A stretch of DNA of 64,000 bases from Streptomyces sp. NBC_01669 (GCF_026339735.1 NZ_JAPEQG010000001.1:1488001-1552000); one strand, 5' to 3'. Shown: positions 52,201 through 61,772, counted from the first letter of the stretch. Numbers and translations: made by a program. The notes: generated from the sequence alone by a model not told the origin.

Positions 52201-52441
52201 TTGCTGCGGTCCGTCGGACGACGACCAGCTGTGGACGCGCCGGGGCAACGTTTCCGTCTGCAAGGTTGAAGTCGAGCGTGCATGCGTCGCTGCGGCGAAC
52301 GGCACGCGGCGACCGCGCCCGGTCACCACGGTGTCGCGGCCCGCACCTCGAACGCGGCGGTTTCCGCCGCATGCTGCGAGGGGAACCGGTGCCCGCTCCG
52401 GACCGTACTGACGTGCGGAATCGCATAGGCTCAGCAGCGAT

Positions 52442-53686
52442 ATGAAGAGCAACCTCACGACGCTGGGGCCCAAGGCCGACAAGGACACCGTGCGACGGAG
52501 CAACCTCAGCCTGGTGCTGCGGGCCGTCCGTGACGAGGGCGAGCGCGAGGCGACCAGGGCCGGGGTGGCCGCACGCGTGGGGCTGACCCGTGCCGCCGTG
52601 TCCTCACTGGTCGAGCAGCTGCTCGACAGCGGGTTCCTCACCGAGTCCGGCAAGACGTTCAGCGGGCAGGCCGGGCGCCCCGGCACCGCACTCAAGGTGG
52701 CGCGCACCGGCCCCGCCGGGCTCGGCGTCGAGGTCAACATCGACTACGTGTCGGTCTGTGTCGTGGACCTGGCGGGCACTGGTCGGGTCCGGCTGACGGA
52801 ACACCTCGACAACCGGGGCGCTCCGCCCGCCGAGGTGCTGGCGCGGGCGGCCCGGATCGCGGCCCGCACCCTGGATTCGGCGGCCGAACAGGAACTGTTC
52901 CCGGTCGGGGTGGCCCTGGCGCTGCCCGGACTGGTGTCGGGCGGCGCGGTGCGCCAGGCGCCCAACCTGGGCTGGAATCAGGTCGCGGCGGAGGAACTCT
53001 TCGCCGCGTCGCTCGCCGCGCTGCGTCCCGGCAGCCCGGAACTGCCGGTGAGTTCGGAGAACGAGGCCAATCTGGCGGCGCTGGCCGAGCTCTGGTTCGG
53101 CGGGCTCGACGAGATCCGCAGCTTTCTGTATCTGACGGGCGAGATCGGCGTCGGCGGCGCCCTGGTCATCGACGGTGAACTGCTGCGCGGTGCGCACGGG
53201 TTCGCCGGTGAGATCGGGCATGTGGTGGTGGACGCGGAGGGGCCGGAGTGCCGGTGCGGTTCGCGCGGCTGTCTGGAGCAGTACGCGGGACAGGCGGCGC
53301 TGCTGCGGGCGGCCGGGATCGAGGAGACCGGCAGCGGCATCGGGGTGGCCGAGCTGGAGCGGCGCACCCGGTCCGGGGACGAGCGGGCCGTGGCCGCCGT
53401 GGTGGAGGCGGGCCGGATGCTGGGGCGAGTGCTGTCCGGGGCGGTGAATCTGCTCGACCCGGACGCGGTGGTGCTCGGCGGGATATACCGGGGCCTGATG
53501 CCGTGGCTGTCGCCGCCCGTCGACGAGGAGCTGACGGGCCGGGTGGTGTCCGGGCTGTGGTCCCCGCGCGGCGGCCGGCTGCGCGCCTCGTCGGTCGCGG
53601 GCGACGCGGCACGGGGTGCGGCAGCGCTGGTGATGCAGGACGTACTGACCGACCCGGTGGCGTACGCGGCGCGGGTGGCGGGCTGA
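52442..53686 (+). CDS. xylR: ROK-family regulator, probable xylose repressor
   Basis: The 414-residue protein has an N-terminal winged helix-turn-helix (about residues 15-75, with RVGLTRAAVSSLVEQLLDSG) and a ROK sugar-kinase-like domain with the zinc motif CRCGSRGCLEQYAG (about 275) and ALALPGLVSGG. It precedes the convergent xylA and the divergent xylB, so it is most likely the XylR-type repressor of the xylose genes, a common arrangement in streptomycetes. ATG 52442. No classical sugar-kinase catalytic site is intact enough to suggest enzymatic activity. Confidence 0.86.
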   Translation: MKSNLTTLGPKADKDTVRRSNLSLVLRAVRDEGEREATRAGVAARVGLTRAAVSSLVEQLLDSGFLTESGKTFSGQAGRPGTALKVARTGPAGLGVEVNIDYVSVCVVDLAGTGRVRLTEHLDNRGAPPAEVLARAARIAARTLDSAAEQELFPVGVALALPGLVSGGAVRQAPNLGWNQVAAEELFAASLAALRPGSPELPVSSENEANLAALAELWFGGLDEIRSFLYLTGEIGVGGALVIDGELLRGAHGFAGEIGHVVVDAEGPECRCGSRGCLEQYAGQAALLRAAGIEETGSGIGVAELERRTRSGDERAVAAVVEAGRMLGRVLSGAVNLLDPDAVVLGGIYRGLMPWLSPPVDEELTGRVVSGLWSPRGGRLRASSVAGDAARGAAALVMQDVLTDPVAYAARVAG

Positions 53687-53689
53687 AAC

Positions 53690-53821
53690 GGAAGCCGGGC
53701 CGGACCTGCCTTGCACAGGTACGACCCGGACTCGAACCGGAGCCGGGCCGCACCCGCCTGACACAGGTACGACCCGGACTCGCATGCGGAGGCGGGGGCG
53801 GACCTGCCCGACACAGGTAAC
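53690..53821 (+). repeat. Tandem 49-bp repeat array after the ROK gene
   Basis: Two full units (53690-53738, 53739-53787) and a partial third (53788-53821) directly follow the stop codon. The units share a GCCGGGCCG-ACC-GCC-CACAGGTACGACCCGGACTCG pattern and each contains ACCTG/CAGGT inverted arms able to form a small hairpin. The array runs straight into the terminator stem. Confidence 0.75.
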
Positions 53822-53866
53822 GGCCTGGTGACGACAGAGAGCCCGCTCGCTGTCGTCACCAGGCCG
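53821..53866. terminator. Bidirectional terminator between xylR and xylA
   Basis: CGGCCTGGTGACGACAG (53821-53837) and its exact complement (53850-53866) form a 17-bp stem with a 12-nt loop between the convergent ROK and xylA genes. Confidence 0.8.
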
Positions 53867-53894
53867 TAAGGCCCCGGATCATCCGCCCGTGCTG

Positions 53895-55064
53895 TCAGCG
53901 GACCCCGAGCAGGTGGTCCATCGCCAGCTGGTCCAGCACCTCGAACGCCATGCCGCGCTCGGCCGCCGCGTTCACGTCGAAGTCCTCGAACGCCGAGCGG
54001 TCGGCCAGCAGCCCCGCCAAGCCGTCCTCGGCCGTCGGCCGGGCCAGCTCGTCGAGCCGGGAGGCGCGCAGCGCCTCCTGGACCGCCGGGTCGGCGCGGA
54101 AGGCGGCGGCGCGCTCCTTGAGGATGAGGTAGTTGCGCATGCAGCCCGCGGCCGACGCCCAGACACCGTCGTAGTCCTCGGTCCGCGGCGGCTTGAAGTC
54201 GAAGTGACGCGGGCCCTCGTAACCGGCGGTCTCCAGCAGGTCGACCAGCCAGAACGCCTGGCGCAGGTCACCGGCACCGAAGCGCAGGTCCTGGTCGTAC
54301 TTGATGCCGGACTGGCCGTTGAGGTCGATGTGGAAGAGCTTGCCCGCCCAGATGGCCTGCGCGATGCCGTGCGGGAAGTTCAGCCCGGCCATCTGCTCGT
54401 GGCCGGTCTCCGGGTTGACGCCGACGAGTTCCGGGCGCTCCAGGCGCTCGATGAAGGCGAGGGCGTGGCCGATGGTCGGCAGCAGGATGTCGCCGCGCGG
54501 CTCGTTCGGCTTGGGCTCGATGGCGAACTTCAGGTCGTAGCCCTGCTCGACGACGTAGTCACCGAGCAGGTCGAAGGCCTCCTTCATCCGGTCGAGGGCG
54601 ACCCGGATATCCTTCGCTCCGCCCGACTCGGCGCCCTCGCGGCCGCCCCACGCCACATAGGTGGTGGCGCCGAGTTCGACGGCGAGGTCGATGTTGCGGA
54701 GGGTCTTGCGCAGCGCGTACCGGCGCACGTCCCGGTCGTTGGCGGTGAACCCGCCGTCCTTGAAGACGGGGTGGGTGAAGAGGTTCGTCGTCGCCATGGG
54801 CACGACGAGCCCGGCCGCGTCCAGCGTCTGCCGGAACCGCTTCACGATGCTCTCGCGCTCGGTGTCCGACGAGCCGAACGGGATCAGGTCGTCGTCGTGG
54901 AAGGTCACCCCGTACGCACCCAGCTCGGCGAGGCGCTGCACGGTCTCGACGGGGTCGATCGCCGCGCGGGTCGCGTCGCCGAACGGGTCGCGCCCCTGCC
55001 AGCCCACGGTCCACAGGCCGAAGGTGAACTTGTCCCCCGGGGTGGGCTTGAAGCGTTCCGTCAT
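53895..55064 (-). CDS. xylA: Xylose isomerase
   Basis: The 389-residue TIM-barrel enzyme converts D-xylose to D-xylulose (and glucose to fructose). All metal and catalytic residues of Streptomyces glucose isomerases are visible: His in [12 protein letters not shown] (H54 equivalent), [11 protein letters not shown] (E181, K183), [11 protein letters not shown] (E217, H220), HIDLNGQ and YDQDLRFG (D245, D255, D257), and [10 protein letters not shown] (D287); Met1 numbering here is two higher. It is divergent from xylB over a 247-bp promoter region. Confidence 0.97.
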   Translation of the reverse strand: MTERFKPTPGDKFTFGLWTVGWQGRDPFGDATRAAIDPVETVQRLAELGAYGVTFHDDDLIPFGSSDTERESIVKRFRQTLDAAGLVVPMATTNLFTHPVFKDGGFTANDRDVRRYALRKTLRNIDLAVELGATTYVAWGGREGAESGGAKDIRVALDRMKEAFDLLGDYVVEQGYDLKFAIEPKPNEPRGDILLPTIGHALAFIERLERPELVGVNPETGHEQMAGLNFPHGIAQAIWAGKLFHIDLNGQSGIKYDQDLRFGAGDLRQAFWLVDLLETAGYEGPRHFDFKPPRTEDYDGVWASAAGCMRNYLILKERAAAFRADPAVQEALRASRLDELARPTAEDGLAGLLADRSAFEDFDVNAAAERGMAFEVLDQLAMDHLLGVR

Positions 55065-55311
55065 TGTCTGACCACCTTCGGTGCCGTCCGGTCCGCGGCC
55101 GGTGGAGGCCGCCGAACCTCTATTTGTTCAGTGTCATGACTAATCATGCACGGTGCCCCGCGGAGACGTAAACCCCCCACCACCGGGAATCAAGGACGAC
55201 CCCTGTTCCGAACGGGCCCGATCGCGTAATTTGTTTTCCGTACGATCAAATAGGTCGCACCAGCCCTCCGGCCCTCCGTGGCCCCCTGCACCGCGAGAAT
55301 GAGGTAACCCC

Positions 55312-56808
55312 ATGCCGCCGCGTACCGTCGTCATCGGCGTGGACAGCTCCACTCAGTCCACCAAGGCGGCCTTCGTCGACGCCGCAACCGGCCGGCTGCT
55401 CGCCGTCGGACGTGCCCCGCATGTCGTCACGGGCGAGGCGGGGGCCCGCGAGACCGACCCCGAGGTGTGGTGGCAGGCGCTGCGCACCGCCGTCGCCGCC
55501 GGCCTGAAGGAATCCGGCGTGCCCGCCGCGGCCGTCACCGGCATCGCGGTCGCCGGTCAGCAGCACGGCCTGGTCGTCCTCGACCGTGCGGGCCGCCCGC
55601 TGCGCCCGGCCCTGCTGTGGAACGACACCCGCTCCGCCCCGCAGGCCGCTGCCCTCACCGCCACGCTGGGCGGCGCGGACGCCTGGACCGCCCGCACCGG
55701 ATCGGTCCCGGTGGCTGCGATGACCGCGTCGAAATGGCAGTGGCTGCGTGAGAACGAGCCGGAGACCGCCGCCGCGACCGCCGCGATCCGCCTCCCCCAC
55801 GACTTCCTCACCGAACGGCTGACGGGCGCGGCCGTCACCGACCCCGGCGACGCGTCGGGCACCTGCTGGTACTCCACCGCCACCGGCACGTACGACCCCG
55901 AGCTGCTCGAACTGCTCGGTCTGGATGCCGCGTTGCTGCCCGAGGTGGCCGAGACGGGTGCGTCCCGCGCCGGTTCGCTGACCGAGGAGGCGGCGCAGGC
56001 GCTCGGTCTGCCGGCCGGGATCGCCGTGGCGGCGGGCACGGGCGACAACATGAGTGCCGCCGTCGGCCTCGGTCTCGGCGGCGCCGGACTGCTGGACCAC
56101 CCCGTTCTCAGCCTCGGCACCTCGGGTACGGTCTTCGCCGCCTCCCGGGCCCGGCCCGCATCGGCGGCGCTCTCCGGATTCGCCGCGGCCGACGGCACGT
56201 ACCTCCCGCTGGCATGCACGCTCAACTGCACGCTCGCCGTGGACAAGGTCGCCGCCCTGCTCGGCCTGGACCGCAACGATGCGGCGCCCGGCGGCGAGGC
56301 GGTGCTCCTCCCCTATCTCGACGGCGAGCGGACCCCCGATCTGCCCACCGCCTCCGGTCTGCTCACCGGCCTCCGGCACGACACCACCCCGCAGCAACTG
56401 CTCGGCGCCGCCTACGAAGGCGCGGTCGTCACCGTGCTGCGTGCCCTGGACGAGCTGCTGCGGGCCTGCGGGCTCGACCCGGCGGACCCCGAGGTCGCCG
56501 CCCGCCCGCTGCGCCTGATCGGCGGCGGCGCGCAGGGGCGCACCTGGGTGGAGACGGTACGACGGCTGTCGGGGCGGCCCGTGATCGTGCCCGGCAGCGG
56601 CGAACTGGTGGCCCTGGGGGCGGCCGCTCTCGCCGCGGCGGCGGCCGGCGGCGAGGACCCCGTCGCGATCGCCACCGGCTGGAACGCCGGCGAGGGATCC
56701 GAGGTGGACACCGAACTGCCACCCATGGCACGGGACATGGACACCTGGAACCGGGTCAACTCGGTATTGGAGCGGGCCGCAGGACCGCTGCTCGGCGGGG
56801 ACCGGTAG
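55312..56808 (+). CDS. xylB: Xylulokinase
   Basis: The 498-residue FGGY-family kinase phosphorylates D-xylulose, delivering it to the pentose phosphate pathway. N-terminal IGVDSSTQSTKAAF (phosphate loop), AVAGQQHGLVVLD, LLWNDTRS and the C-terminal GGGAQGRTWVETV (adenosine site) identify it. ATG follows an AATGAGGTAA segment. It is divergent from xylA; no xylose ABC transporter is present in the window. Both start regions contain TTTGTT motifs (55120-55126 and 55211-55217 area) that could be half-sites for the ROK regulator. Confidence 0.95.
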   Translation: MPPRTVVIGVDSSTQSTKAAFVDAATGRLLAVGRAPHVVTGEAGARETDPEVWWQALRTAVAAGLKESGVPAAAVTGIAVAGQQHGLVVLDRAGRPLRPALLWNDTRSAPQAAALTATLGGADAWTARTGSVPVAAMTASKWQWLRENEPETAAATAAIRLPHDFLTERLTGAAVTDPGDASGTCWYSTATGTYDPELLELLGLDAALLPEVAETGASRAGSLTEEAAQALGLPAGIAVAAGTGDNMSAAVGLGLGGAGLLDHPVLSLGTSGTVFAASRARPASAALSGFAAADGTYLPLACTLNCTLAVDKVAALLGLDRNDAAPGGEAVLLPYLDGERTPDLPTASGLLTGLRHDTTPQQLLGAAYEGAVVTVLRALDELLRACGLDPADPEVAARPLRLIGGGAQGRTWVETVRRLSGRPVIVPGSGELVALGAAALAAAAAGGEDPVAIATGWNAGEGSEVDTELPPMARDMDTWNRVNSVLERAAGPLLGGDR

Positions 56809-56939
56809 CCACCCAGTCACCACATCCTGCAACGACCACTGACTGGCTGTCACTCGCCCCCGCCGGCCCGGGACAACGGCAACCCGGCAACCCCCGGACC
56901 GGTTTGGGGGTGGCATGTGATCTTCACTAGTATCCGGCG

Positions 56940-58217
56940 ATGATCATAAGAAGAAGGCTGACGGTCGGGGTGGGCATCCTGCTCGCCACCCTGACCGCCG
57001 GGCTCGGCACGGCCCTCCCCGCCGCCGCCGATGAAACCCCCACCAAAGCCTCCCCCAAGGTCGAGCTGGTGCTCGACGTCAGCGGCTCCATGCGGACCCG
57101 TGACATCGACGGCCAGTCCCGGATGACCGCGGCGAAGCAGGCGTTCAACGAGGTCCTGGACGCGGTGCCGGAGCAGGTGCAGCTCGGCATCCGGACCCTC
57201 GGCGCCGACTACCCGGGCGACGACCGGAAGGTCGGCTGCAAGGACACCAAGCAGCTCTACCCGGTCGGCCCGCTCGACCGGGTGGAGGCGAAGACCGCGG
57301 TCGCGACGCTGGCCCCCACCGGATGGACCCCGATCGGGCCCGCCCTGCTGGGCGCCGCCGACGATCTCGAAGGCGGCGACTCCACCCGCCGGATCGTGCT
57401 GATCAGCGACGGCGAGGACACCTGCGGCCCGCTCGACCCGTGCGAGGTCGCGCGCGACATCGCCGCCCGCGGCATCCACCTCGTCATCGACACGCTGGGC
57501 CTGGTGCCGAACGCCAAGATCCGCGAGCAGCTGACCTGCATCGCCGAGGCGACCGGCGGCACCTACACCGCCGTGCAGCACACCGATGAACTCTCCGGCC
57601 GCGTGAAGCAGCTGGTGGGCCGGGCGGCCGAGCCCGTCGTCACCCCCGTGGCCACCGAAGGCGCGGACAGCTGCTCCGCCGCGCCTCAGCTCAAGGCCGG
57701 TCTCTACACCGACCGCGAGAAGATCGGCGAGCACCGCTGGTACCGGGTGGACGTGCTGCCCGGCCAGGAGCTGCGCGCCTCGGTGACCGTGTCCGCGGAC
57801 CGCGCCGTCAACAACGACTACGGCGTGCTGCTGCGCGCGGTGACCGTGCACGGCCGCGAGATCGTCAGGGGTTCGGAGTCCGGCACCGGTCGCACCGACG
57901 CGATCTCGTCCGGGCTGCGCTACCCCAAGCCCGAGCAGGACGGCACGGACAGCGAGGACAAGCCGGCCGCGGAGACCGTCTGTCTGCAGCTCAGCAACTC
58001 CTTCTCGGCCCCGGCATCGGTGAAGACCTCACCGGGCATGCCGGTCGAGCTGACCGTCGACGTGGTGGACGCGCCGGACGATGCGGCCGATGCCGCCGCG
58101 TTCGGTCTCGGCCGCGGCTGGTGGCTCCTGGGCGTACTCGTCCTGACCGGACTGATCGCGGGTCTGCTCTTCGGCTGGATCTCGCGCTGGCGCATCGCCG
58201 TATGGAGGACCAACTGA
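56940..58217 (+). CDS. Exported VWA-domain protein with C-terminal membrane anchor
   Basis: The 425-residue protein has a signal peptide (to about residue 30), a VWA domain with a full MIDAS site (VLDVSGSMRT, GWTPIGPAL, LISDGEDTCGP), a C-terminal beta-rich domain with cysteines, and one terminal transmembrane helix (about residues 395-417). It is anchored with most of the protein outside. VWA domains bind protein partners through metal. The stop overlaps the ATG of the next gene (TGATG), so the two products are likely partners. Confidence 0.85.
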   Translation: MIIRRRLTVGVGILLATLTAGLGTALPAAADETPTKASPKVELVLDVSGSMRTRDIDGQSRMTAAKQAFNEVLDAVPEQVQLGIRTLGADYPGDDRKVGCKDTKQLYPVGPLDRVEAKTAVATLAPTGWTPIGPALLGAADDLEGGDSTRRIVLISDGEDTCGPLDPCEVARDIAARGIHLVIDTLGLVPNAKIREQLTCIAEATGGTYTAVQHTDELSGRVKQLVGRAAEPVVTPVATEGADSCSAAPQLKAGLYTDREKIGEHRWYRVDVLPGQELRASVTVSADRAVNNDYGVLLRAVTVHGREIVRGSESGTGRTDAISSGLRYPKPEQDGTDSEDKPAAETVCLQLSNSFSAPASVKTSPGMPVELTVDVVDAPDDAADAAAFGLGRGWWLLGVLVLTGLIAGLLFGWISRWRIAVWRTN

Positions 58218-59059
58218 TGGTGCGTACACGACGGGTACTCGCGGGTGCCCTGCTGGCCGGGATGGCCCTGCTGACATCGGCCGGGTCGGCCGCGGCCGAC
58301 GACCCGTCGGCGAGCCCGAGCCCGAGCGCCTCCGACGGCGGTACGGGACCCACCGAGGCGGGCACCACCTTCCGTACCGCGACGACGATCCAGCCGAGCC
58401 AGCGCGCCACCGCCGGGGCATCCACGGGTGACTACCTGTACTGGGTGTTCCCGGCCGACGCGGGACAGCGCGCCACCGTCAAGGCCACGGTCACCCTGCC
58501 CGGCACCGCCACCCGGCACGGCGCCTCGACCTGGCAGGTCGATGTGTACGACGGGCTGCGGCGCCGACAGGCCTGCATGTACGGCCACCAGACCAGGAAG
58601 GCGGCCGCCGACGCGTCGACCGTCGAACTCTCCTGCGTCCTGCGGACCGTTCGTGCCTGGTCCGAGCCGTGGGCGAACGACCCGCTGCCGGGCAACTACT
58701 ACGTGCGCCTGACGGTTGTCGACCTGCCGTCGGCCGACCTCGGGCAACCGGTGCAGACCGCCGTCGAGGTGACGGCGGCCGACCAGGGCGGCGCCCATGA
58801 CGTCGACGGCATGCTGAGCGAACCGCTGGCGCCCGGCGCGGCCTCGTTGCAGCAGACGGTCGACGCCTCGTCCGACGGCGACTCCATGTCGCCGGCCCCG
58901 CTCGGCACCGAGCCGGACGACGGCTGGGCCTCCGGCTGGTGGACGGACCGCTGGATCTGGACCGTGGGCGGCGGCGTACTCGGGGCGCTCGCGGCCGTGT
59001 TCGGCTACTCCCTCACCCGCGGCAACGGCCGCCCGTCCCGGGTCCCGCCGGGCGCCTGA
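58217..59059 (+). CDS. Exported membrane partner of the VWA protein
   Basis: The 280-residue protein has a signal peptide (ALLAGMALLTSAGSAAA), a Pro/Ser-rich linker, a beta-sandwich-like ectodomain (YLYWVFPADAGQRATVKATV, two Cys around residues 118 and 140) resembling pre-peptidase C-terminal-type domains, an acidic stalk, and a C-terminal transmembrane helix (about residues 245-265). No enzyme motif. Translational coupling to the VWA gene suggests a two-component surface complex of unknown function. ATG 58217 is the start; the frame is open upstream only inside the VWA gene. Confidence 0.8.
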   Translation: MVRTRRVLAGALLAGMALLTSAGSAAADDPSASPSPSASDGGTGPTEAGTTFRTATTIQPSQRATAGASTGDYLYWVFPADAGQRATVKATVTLPGTATRHGASTWQVDVYDGLRRRQACMYGHQTRKAAADASTVELSCVLRTVRAWSEPWANDPLPGNYYVRLTVVDLPSADLGQPVQTAVEVTAADQGGAHDVDGMLSEPLAPGAASLQQTVDASSDGDSMSPAPLGTEPDDGWASGWWTDRWIWTVGGGVLGALAAVFGYSLTRGNGRPSRVPPGA

Positions 59060-59173
59060 CCCGCCCCGGCCGCGAACCGGCCCTCATGCGCGGCGCCTTC
59101 GCCCCACACCGGTGGGGCGGGGGCGCCGCGGTGTTTCCCGTGGCGGAGCCGTCTGCTGAACGGGCCCGGACCA

Positions 59174-59219
59174 AGAGGGGGCCGGGAGGATCAGCGATCA
59201 CGAACGGATCGCCCCCTCT
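59174..59219. terminator. Hairpin after the VWA pair; 370-bp gap before the P450
   Basis: AGAGGGGGC (59174-59182) pairs with GCCCCCTCT (59211-59219). It probably ends the VWA operon. The rest of 59060-59429 shows no gene and should contain the P450 promoter. Confidence 0.5.
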
Positions 59220-59429
59220 CCCGTTCACGTGGGTACGGGACAGCACACACGATCCTTCGTCGGCAGTACCGCCCGGCCGACCACACTCCCGTAACGAGAC
59301 CCGGATACCCTCGACAACTCACGTACTCCACAAGGCCGATGGGGTTCACCGACCCTGCCGGCACTCCGGAGTCCAGCCATGTCGCCGCGTACCGGATGCC
59401 GGTGCGCCACCAGGGAGCGGAGACCTTTC

Positions 59430-60797
59430 ATGTCCACGGAGACCGGTCCGGCCGCCGATGCCGAGCCGCGCGGCCACGTGCCCGTTCCAGGCCCGAAGGG
59501 GCTGCCGTTCCTCGGGAATCTGCCGCAGTTCGGGAAGAACCCGCTGGAGTTCTTCGAGCGGCTGCGCGGGTACGGGGACATGGTGCGGTGGCGCTTCGGC
59601 CCCAACCCCTGTGTGTTCATAGCCGATCCGGAGTGCATAGGTGAGTTGCTCACCAGGACGGAACGCACCTTCGACCAGCCGGCGCTGGGCATCGCGTTCC
59701 GTACCGTGATGGGCAACGGCGTGGTGGTCGCGCGTGGGCCGGACTGGCGGCGGAAGCGGTCGCTGGTGCAGCCCTCGGTACGGCCGAAGCAGGTGCGGTC
59801 GTACGCGGCGACGATGGCGGGCAGCACGGTGGAGCTCGCGGACACCTGGTCCGGCGGTGAACGCATCGACATCAAGCGGGAGATGGCCGCGCTGACGCAG
59901 AAGATCGCGGTCCGCACCATCTTCGGGGTGGACACCCCGGCGGACGCCGAGGCGATGGGACGGGCGATGGATGTCGCCCAGCAGGAGATCGGCAAGGAGT
60001 TCAGCGGCATCGGCGCCCTGCTCCCCGACTGGGTGCCGACGCCCGGCCGGGCCCGGATCAAGAAGGCTGCCGCGGTCATCGACGCCGAGGTGGGCCGGGT
60101 CGTGGCCCGGCACCGGGACGGCGACGGCGAGCGTCCCGACCTGCTGAGCCGGCTGCTGACCGCGGTGGACGAGACCGGCGCGCACCTCACGGACGAGGAG
60201 ATCCGCGACGAGACCGTCACTCTGTACATCGGCGGGCACGAGACGACCAGTTCCACGCTGGTGTGGGCGTGGTACCTGCTGTCGCGCAATCCGCAGACGC
60301 GCACGGCGCTCACCGAGGAGCTGGACCGTGTCCTCGGCAACCGGGAGCCGGAGTTCGACGACTACGCGCGGCTGACGTACACCCAGGCGGTGGTGAAGGA
60401 GACGCTGCGGCTGTACCCGACCATCTGGCTGGTGACCGGAGTCGCGAAGGACGGGGCGCGGATCGGCGGCGTGAACATGCCGAAGGGAACGAGGGTGTGG
60501 AGCAGCCAGTGGGCGACGCACCGCGACGAGCGGTGGTTCCCGGAGCCCGAGGCGTTCCGCCCGGAGCGCTGGGACGCCGACAACGGCGACGACGTGGCGG
60601 AGTACGCCTGGTTCCCGTTCGGCGGCGGACCCCGGGTCTGCCTCGGTACGCGGTTCGCGATGGTCGAGGCGGTGCTGATCCTGGCGGTGCTCGCGCGCCG
60701 GTTCGAACTGGACGTGGACCCGGGTGACGTCAACCCCGTGCCGACGCTGACCCTGCAGCCCGACCGGGACGTGCTGGCCACCGTGCGGGCGCGGTAA
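59430..60797 (+). CDS. Cytochrome P450
   Basis: The 455-residue monooxygenase is complete: proline-rich N-terminus (VPVPGPKGLPFLGNLP), I-helix oxygen-activation motif GGHETTSST, K-helix VVKETLRLYP (intact EXXR) and heme loop FPFGGGPRVCLGTRFA. The N-terminus and FPFGGGPRVC resemble class II/fatty-acid- or terpene-oxidising actinobacterial P450s (CYP102/CYP170-like) rather than CYP105/107 types. No terpene cyclase or redox partner is adjacent, so the substrate is unknown. ATG 59430 is preferred to 59379 because the conserved protein begins there. Confidence 0.92.
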   Translation: MSTETGPAADAEPRGHVPVPGPKGLPFLGNLPQFGKNPLEFFERLRGYGDMVRWRFGPNPCVFIADPECIGELLTRTERTFDQPALGIAFRTVMGNGVVVARGPDWRRKRSLVQPSVRPKQVRSYAATMAGSTVELADTWSGGERIDIKREMAALTQKIAVRTIFGVDTPADAEAMGRAMDVAQQEIGKEFSGIGALLPDWVPTPGRARIKKAAAVIDAEVGRVVARHRDGDGERPDLLSRLLTAVDETGAHLTDEEIRDETVTLYIGGHETTSSTLVWAWYLLSRNPQTRTALTEELDRVLGNREPEFDDYARLTYTQAVVKETLRLYPTIWLVTGVAKDGARIGGVNMPKGTRVWSSQWATHRDERWFPEPEAFRPERWDADNGDDVAEYAWFPFGGGPRVCLGTRFAMVEAVLILAVLARRFELDVDPGDVNPVPTLTLQPDRDVLATVRAR

Positions 60798-60808
60798 CTC
60801 GGCGGGGA

Positions 60809-60832
60809 GCGTGTCCGTAAGGCGGAACACGC
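60809..60832. terminator. Hairpin after the P450
   Basis: GCGTGTCCG (60809-60817) pairs with CGGAACACGC (60823-60832) with one bulged A and a 5-nt loop, 11 bp past the stop. Confidence 0.5.
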
Positions 60833-60959
60833 GCGGGCGCGATGTGACCTCGGCTTCCGCCGTACGGCATCCTCGTGCTGAACGAGCAGCGCGGCCCCGG
60901 AGCGGCGAGTGATCTTGCCGGTTCGGGGCCGTACCCGACTGTGGAGGATGCGGAACCCG

Positions 60960-61358
60960 ATGACTGACAACTCCGACATGGTGGCCTTTGTCCGGGCCCG
61001 CCTGGCCGAGGAGGAACAAGTCGCGCGAGCGGCCGGCGGCGAGAGCTGGCGGTGCCCGGCCGAGGCACCGGGCGAGATCCACGACCGGACCGGCGCCATC
61101 GCGTTCAGCCTGCGGACGCATGGCTACGACGACCACATCGCCCTGCAGGATCCCGCGCGCACACTCCGCCGTATCGAGACGAGCAGGGTGCTCCTGGACG
61201 AGTACGAGGAGGTCGCCGCCCTGGACGCCGACCGCCCCCACCACGACTTCCCGTCGGGCCGCGCGGTCGGGCTCGGGTTCGTCGTCCGGCAGATGGCGGC
61301 GGAGGATGCCGGCCACCCCGACTATCAGGCCAAGTGGCTGCCGCGGTTCACCCGGTGA
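60960..61358 (+). CDS. DUF6221 family protein
   Basis: The 132-residue soluble protein has the layout of the actinobacterial DUF6221 family: an N-terminal VAFVRARLAEEEQVARAA helix, a central HIALQDPARTLRRIETSRVLL segment and a C-terminal helix. These small proteins, often phage- or plasmid-linked, have no known function. ATG 60960 with GGAGG upstream (60942-60946 area); a longer frame from 60909 is less likely. Confidence 0.75.
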   Translation: MTDNSDMVAFVRARLAEEEQVARAAGGESWRCPAEAPGEIHDRTGAIAFSLRTHGYDDHIALQDPARTLRRIETSRVLLDEYEEVAALDADRPHHDFPSGRAVGLGFVVRQMAAEDAGHPDYQAKWLPRFTR

Positions 61359-61452
61359 CGAGCCCCTCGCAGGGGACAGTGACCGAGTTTCGAGACCGCG
61401 AGCTGTACGCGACCGGCGTCGGCGTCCTGCCGGGTTGAGGAGGGCCGACACC

Positions 61453-61740
61453 ATGAGCGGATCGGTCAGGCCGCGCCGCCGCAGGGCCGCGGCCGGTTCG
61501 CTGACCTACCCGGCTCGCACGCCGCGTACGGCCACGGCTCCGTCCGGGCGCCGCCGGGACACCGCCTACGGCTGCGGCTGCATGACGGCTGTCGTCCTCG
61601 GCATCGTCGTCCCGGCGGTCGGGGCCACCTTCGGCGGCGCGGCGCTCTGGCGATGGGCGCGTGACACCTTCCCCGGCGGGGGCTACGGCTTCGCGGTGAC
61701 GGTCGGCGCGCTGATACCGACGACGGATCACGAGGTGCAC
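61453..61740 (+). pseudogene. Membrane-protein ORF truncated into the GH84 terminator
   Basis: A good ribosome site (GAGGAGGG) precedes ATG 61453. About 90 residues look genuine: a basic N-terminus, then two hydrophobic helices (MTAVVLGIVVPAVGATFGG and YGFAVTVGALIP). After about 61725 the frame enters the terminator and the antisense strand of the GH84 gene with no stop until 63405, so the natural 3' end has been lost. Real gene fragment or a very unusual overlapping ORF; I favour the former. Confidence 0.45.
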
Positions 61741-61743
61741 AAA

Positions 61744-61772
61744 AGGGCGGTCCGCCTCGGGCGGACCGCCCT
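61744..61772 (-). terminator. Intrinsic terminator of the GH84 gene
   Basis: AGGGCGGTCCGC (61744-61755) and GCGGACCGCCCT (61761-61772) form a perfect 12-bp stem with a 5-nt loop. Read on the minus strand it is followed by TTTTG, a short U-run, 38 bp after the gene's stop. Confidence 0.8.
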
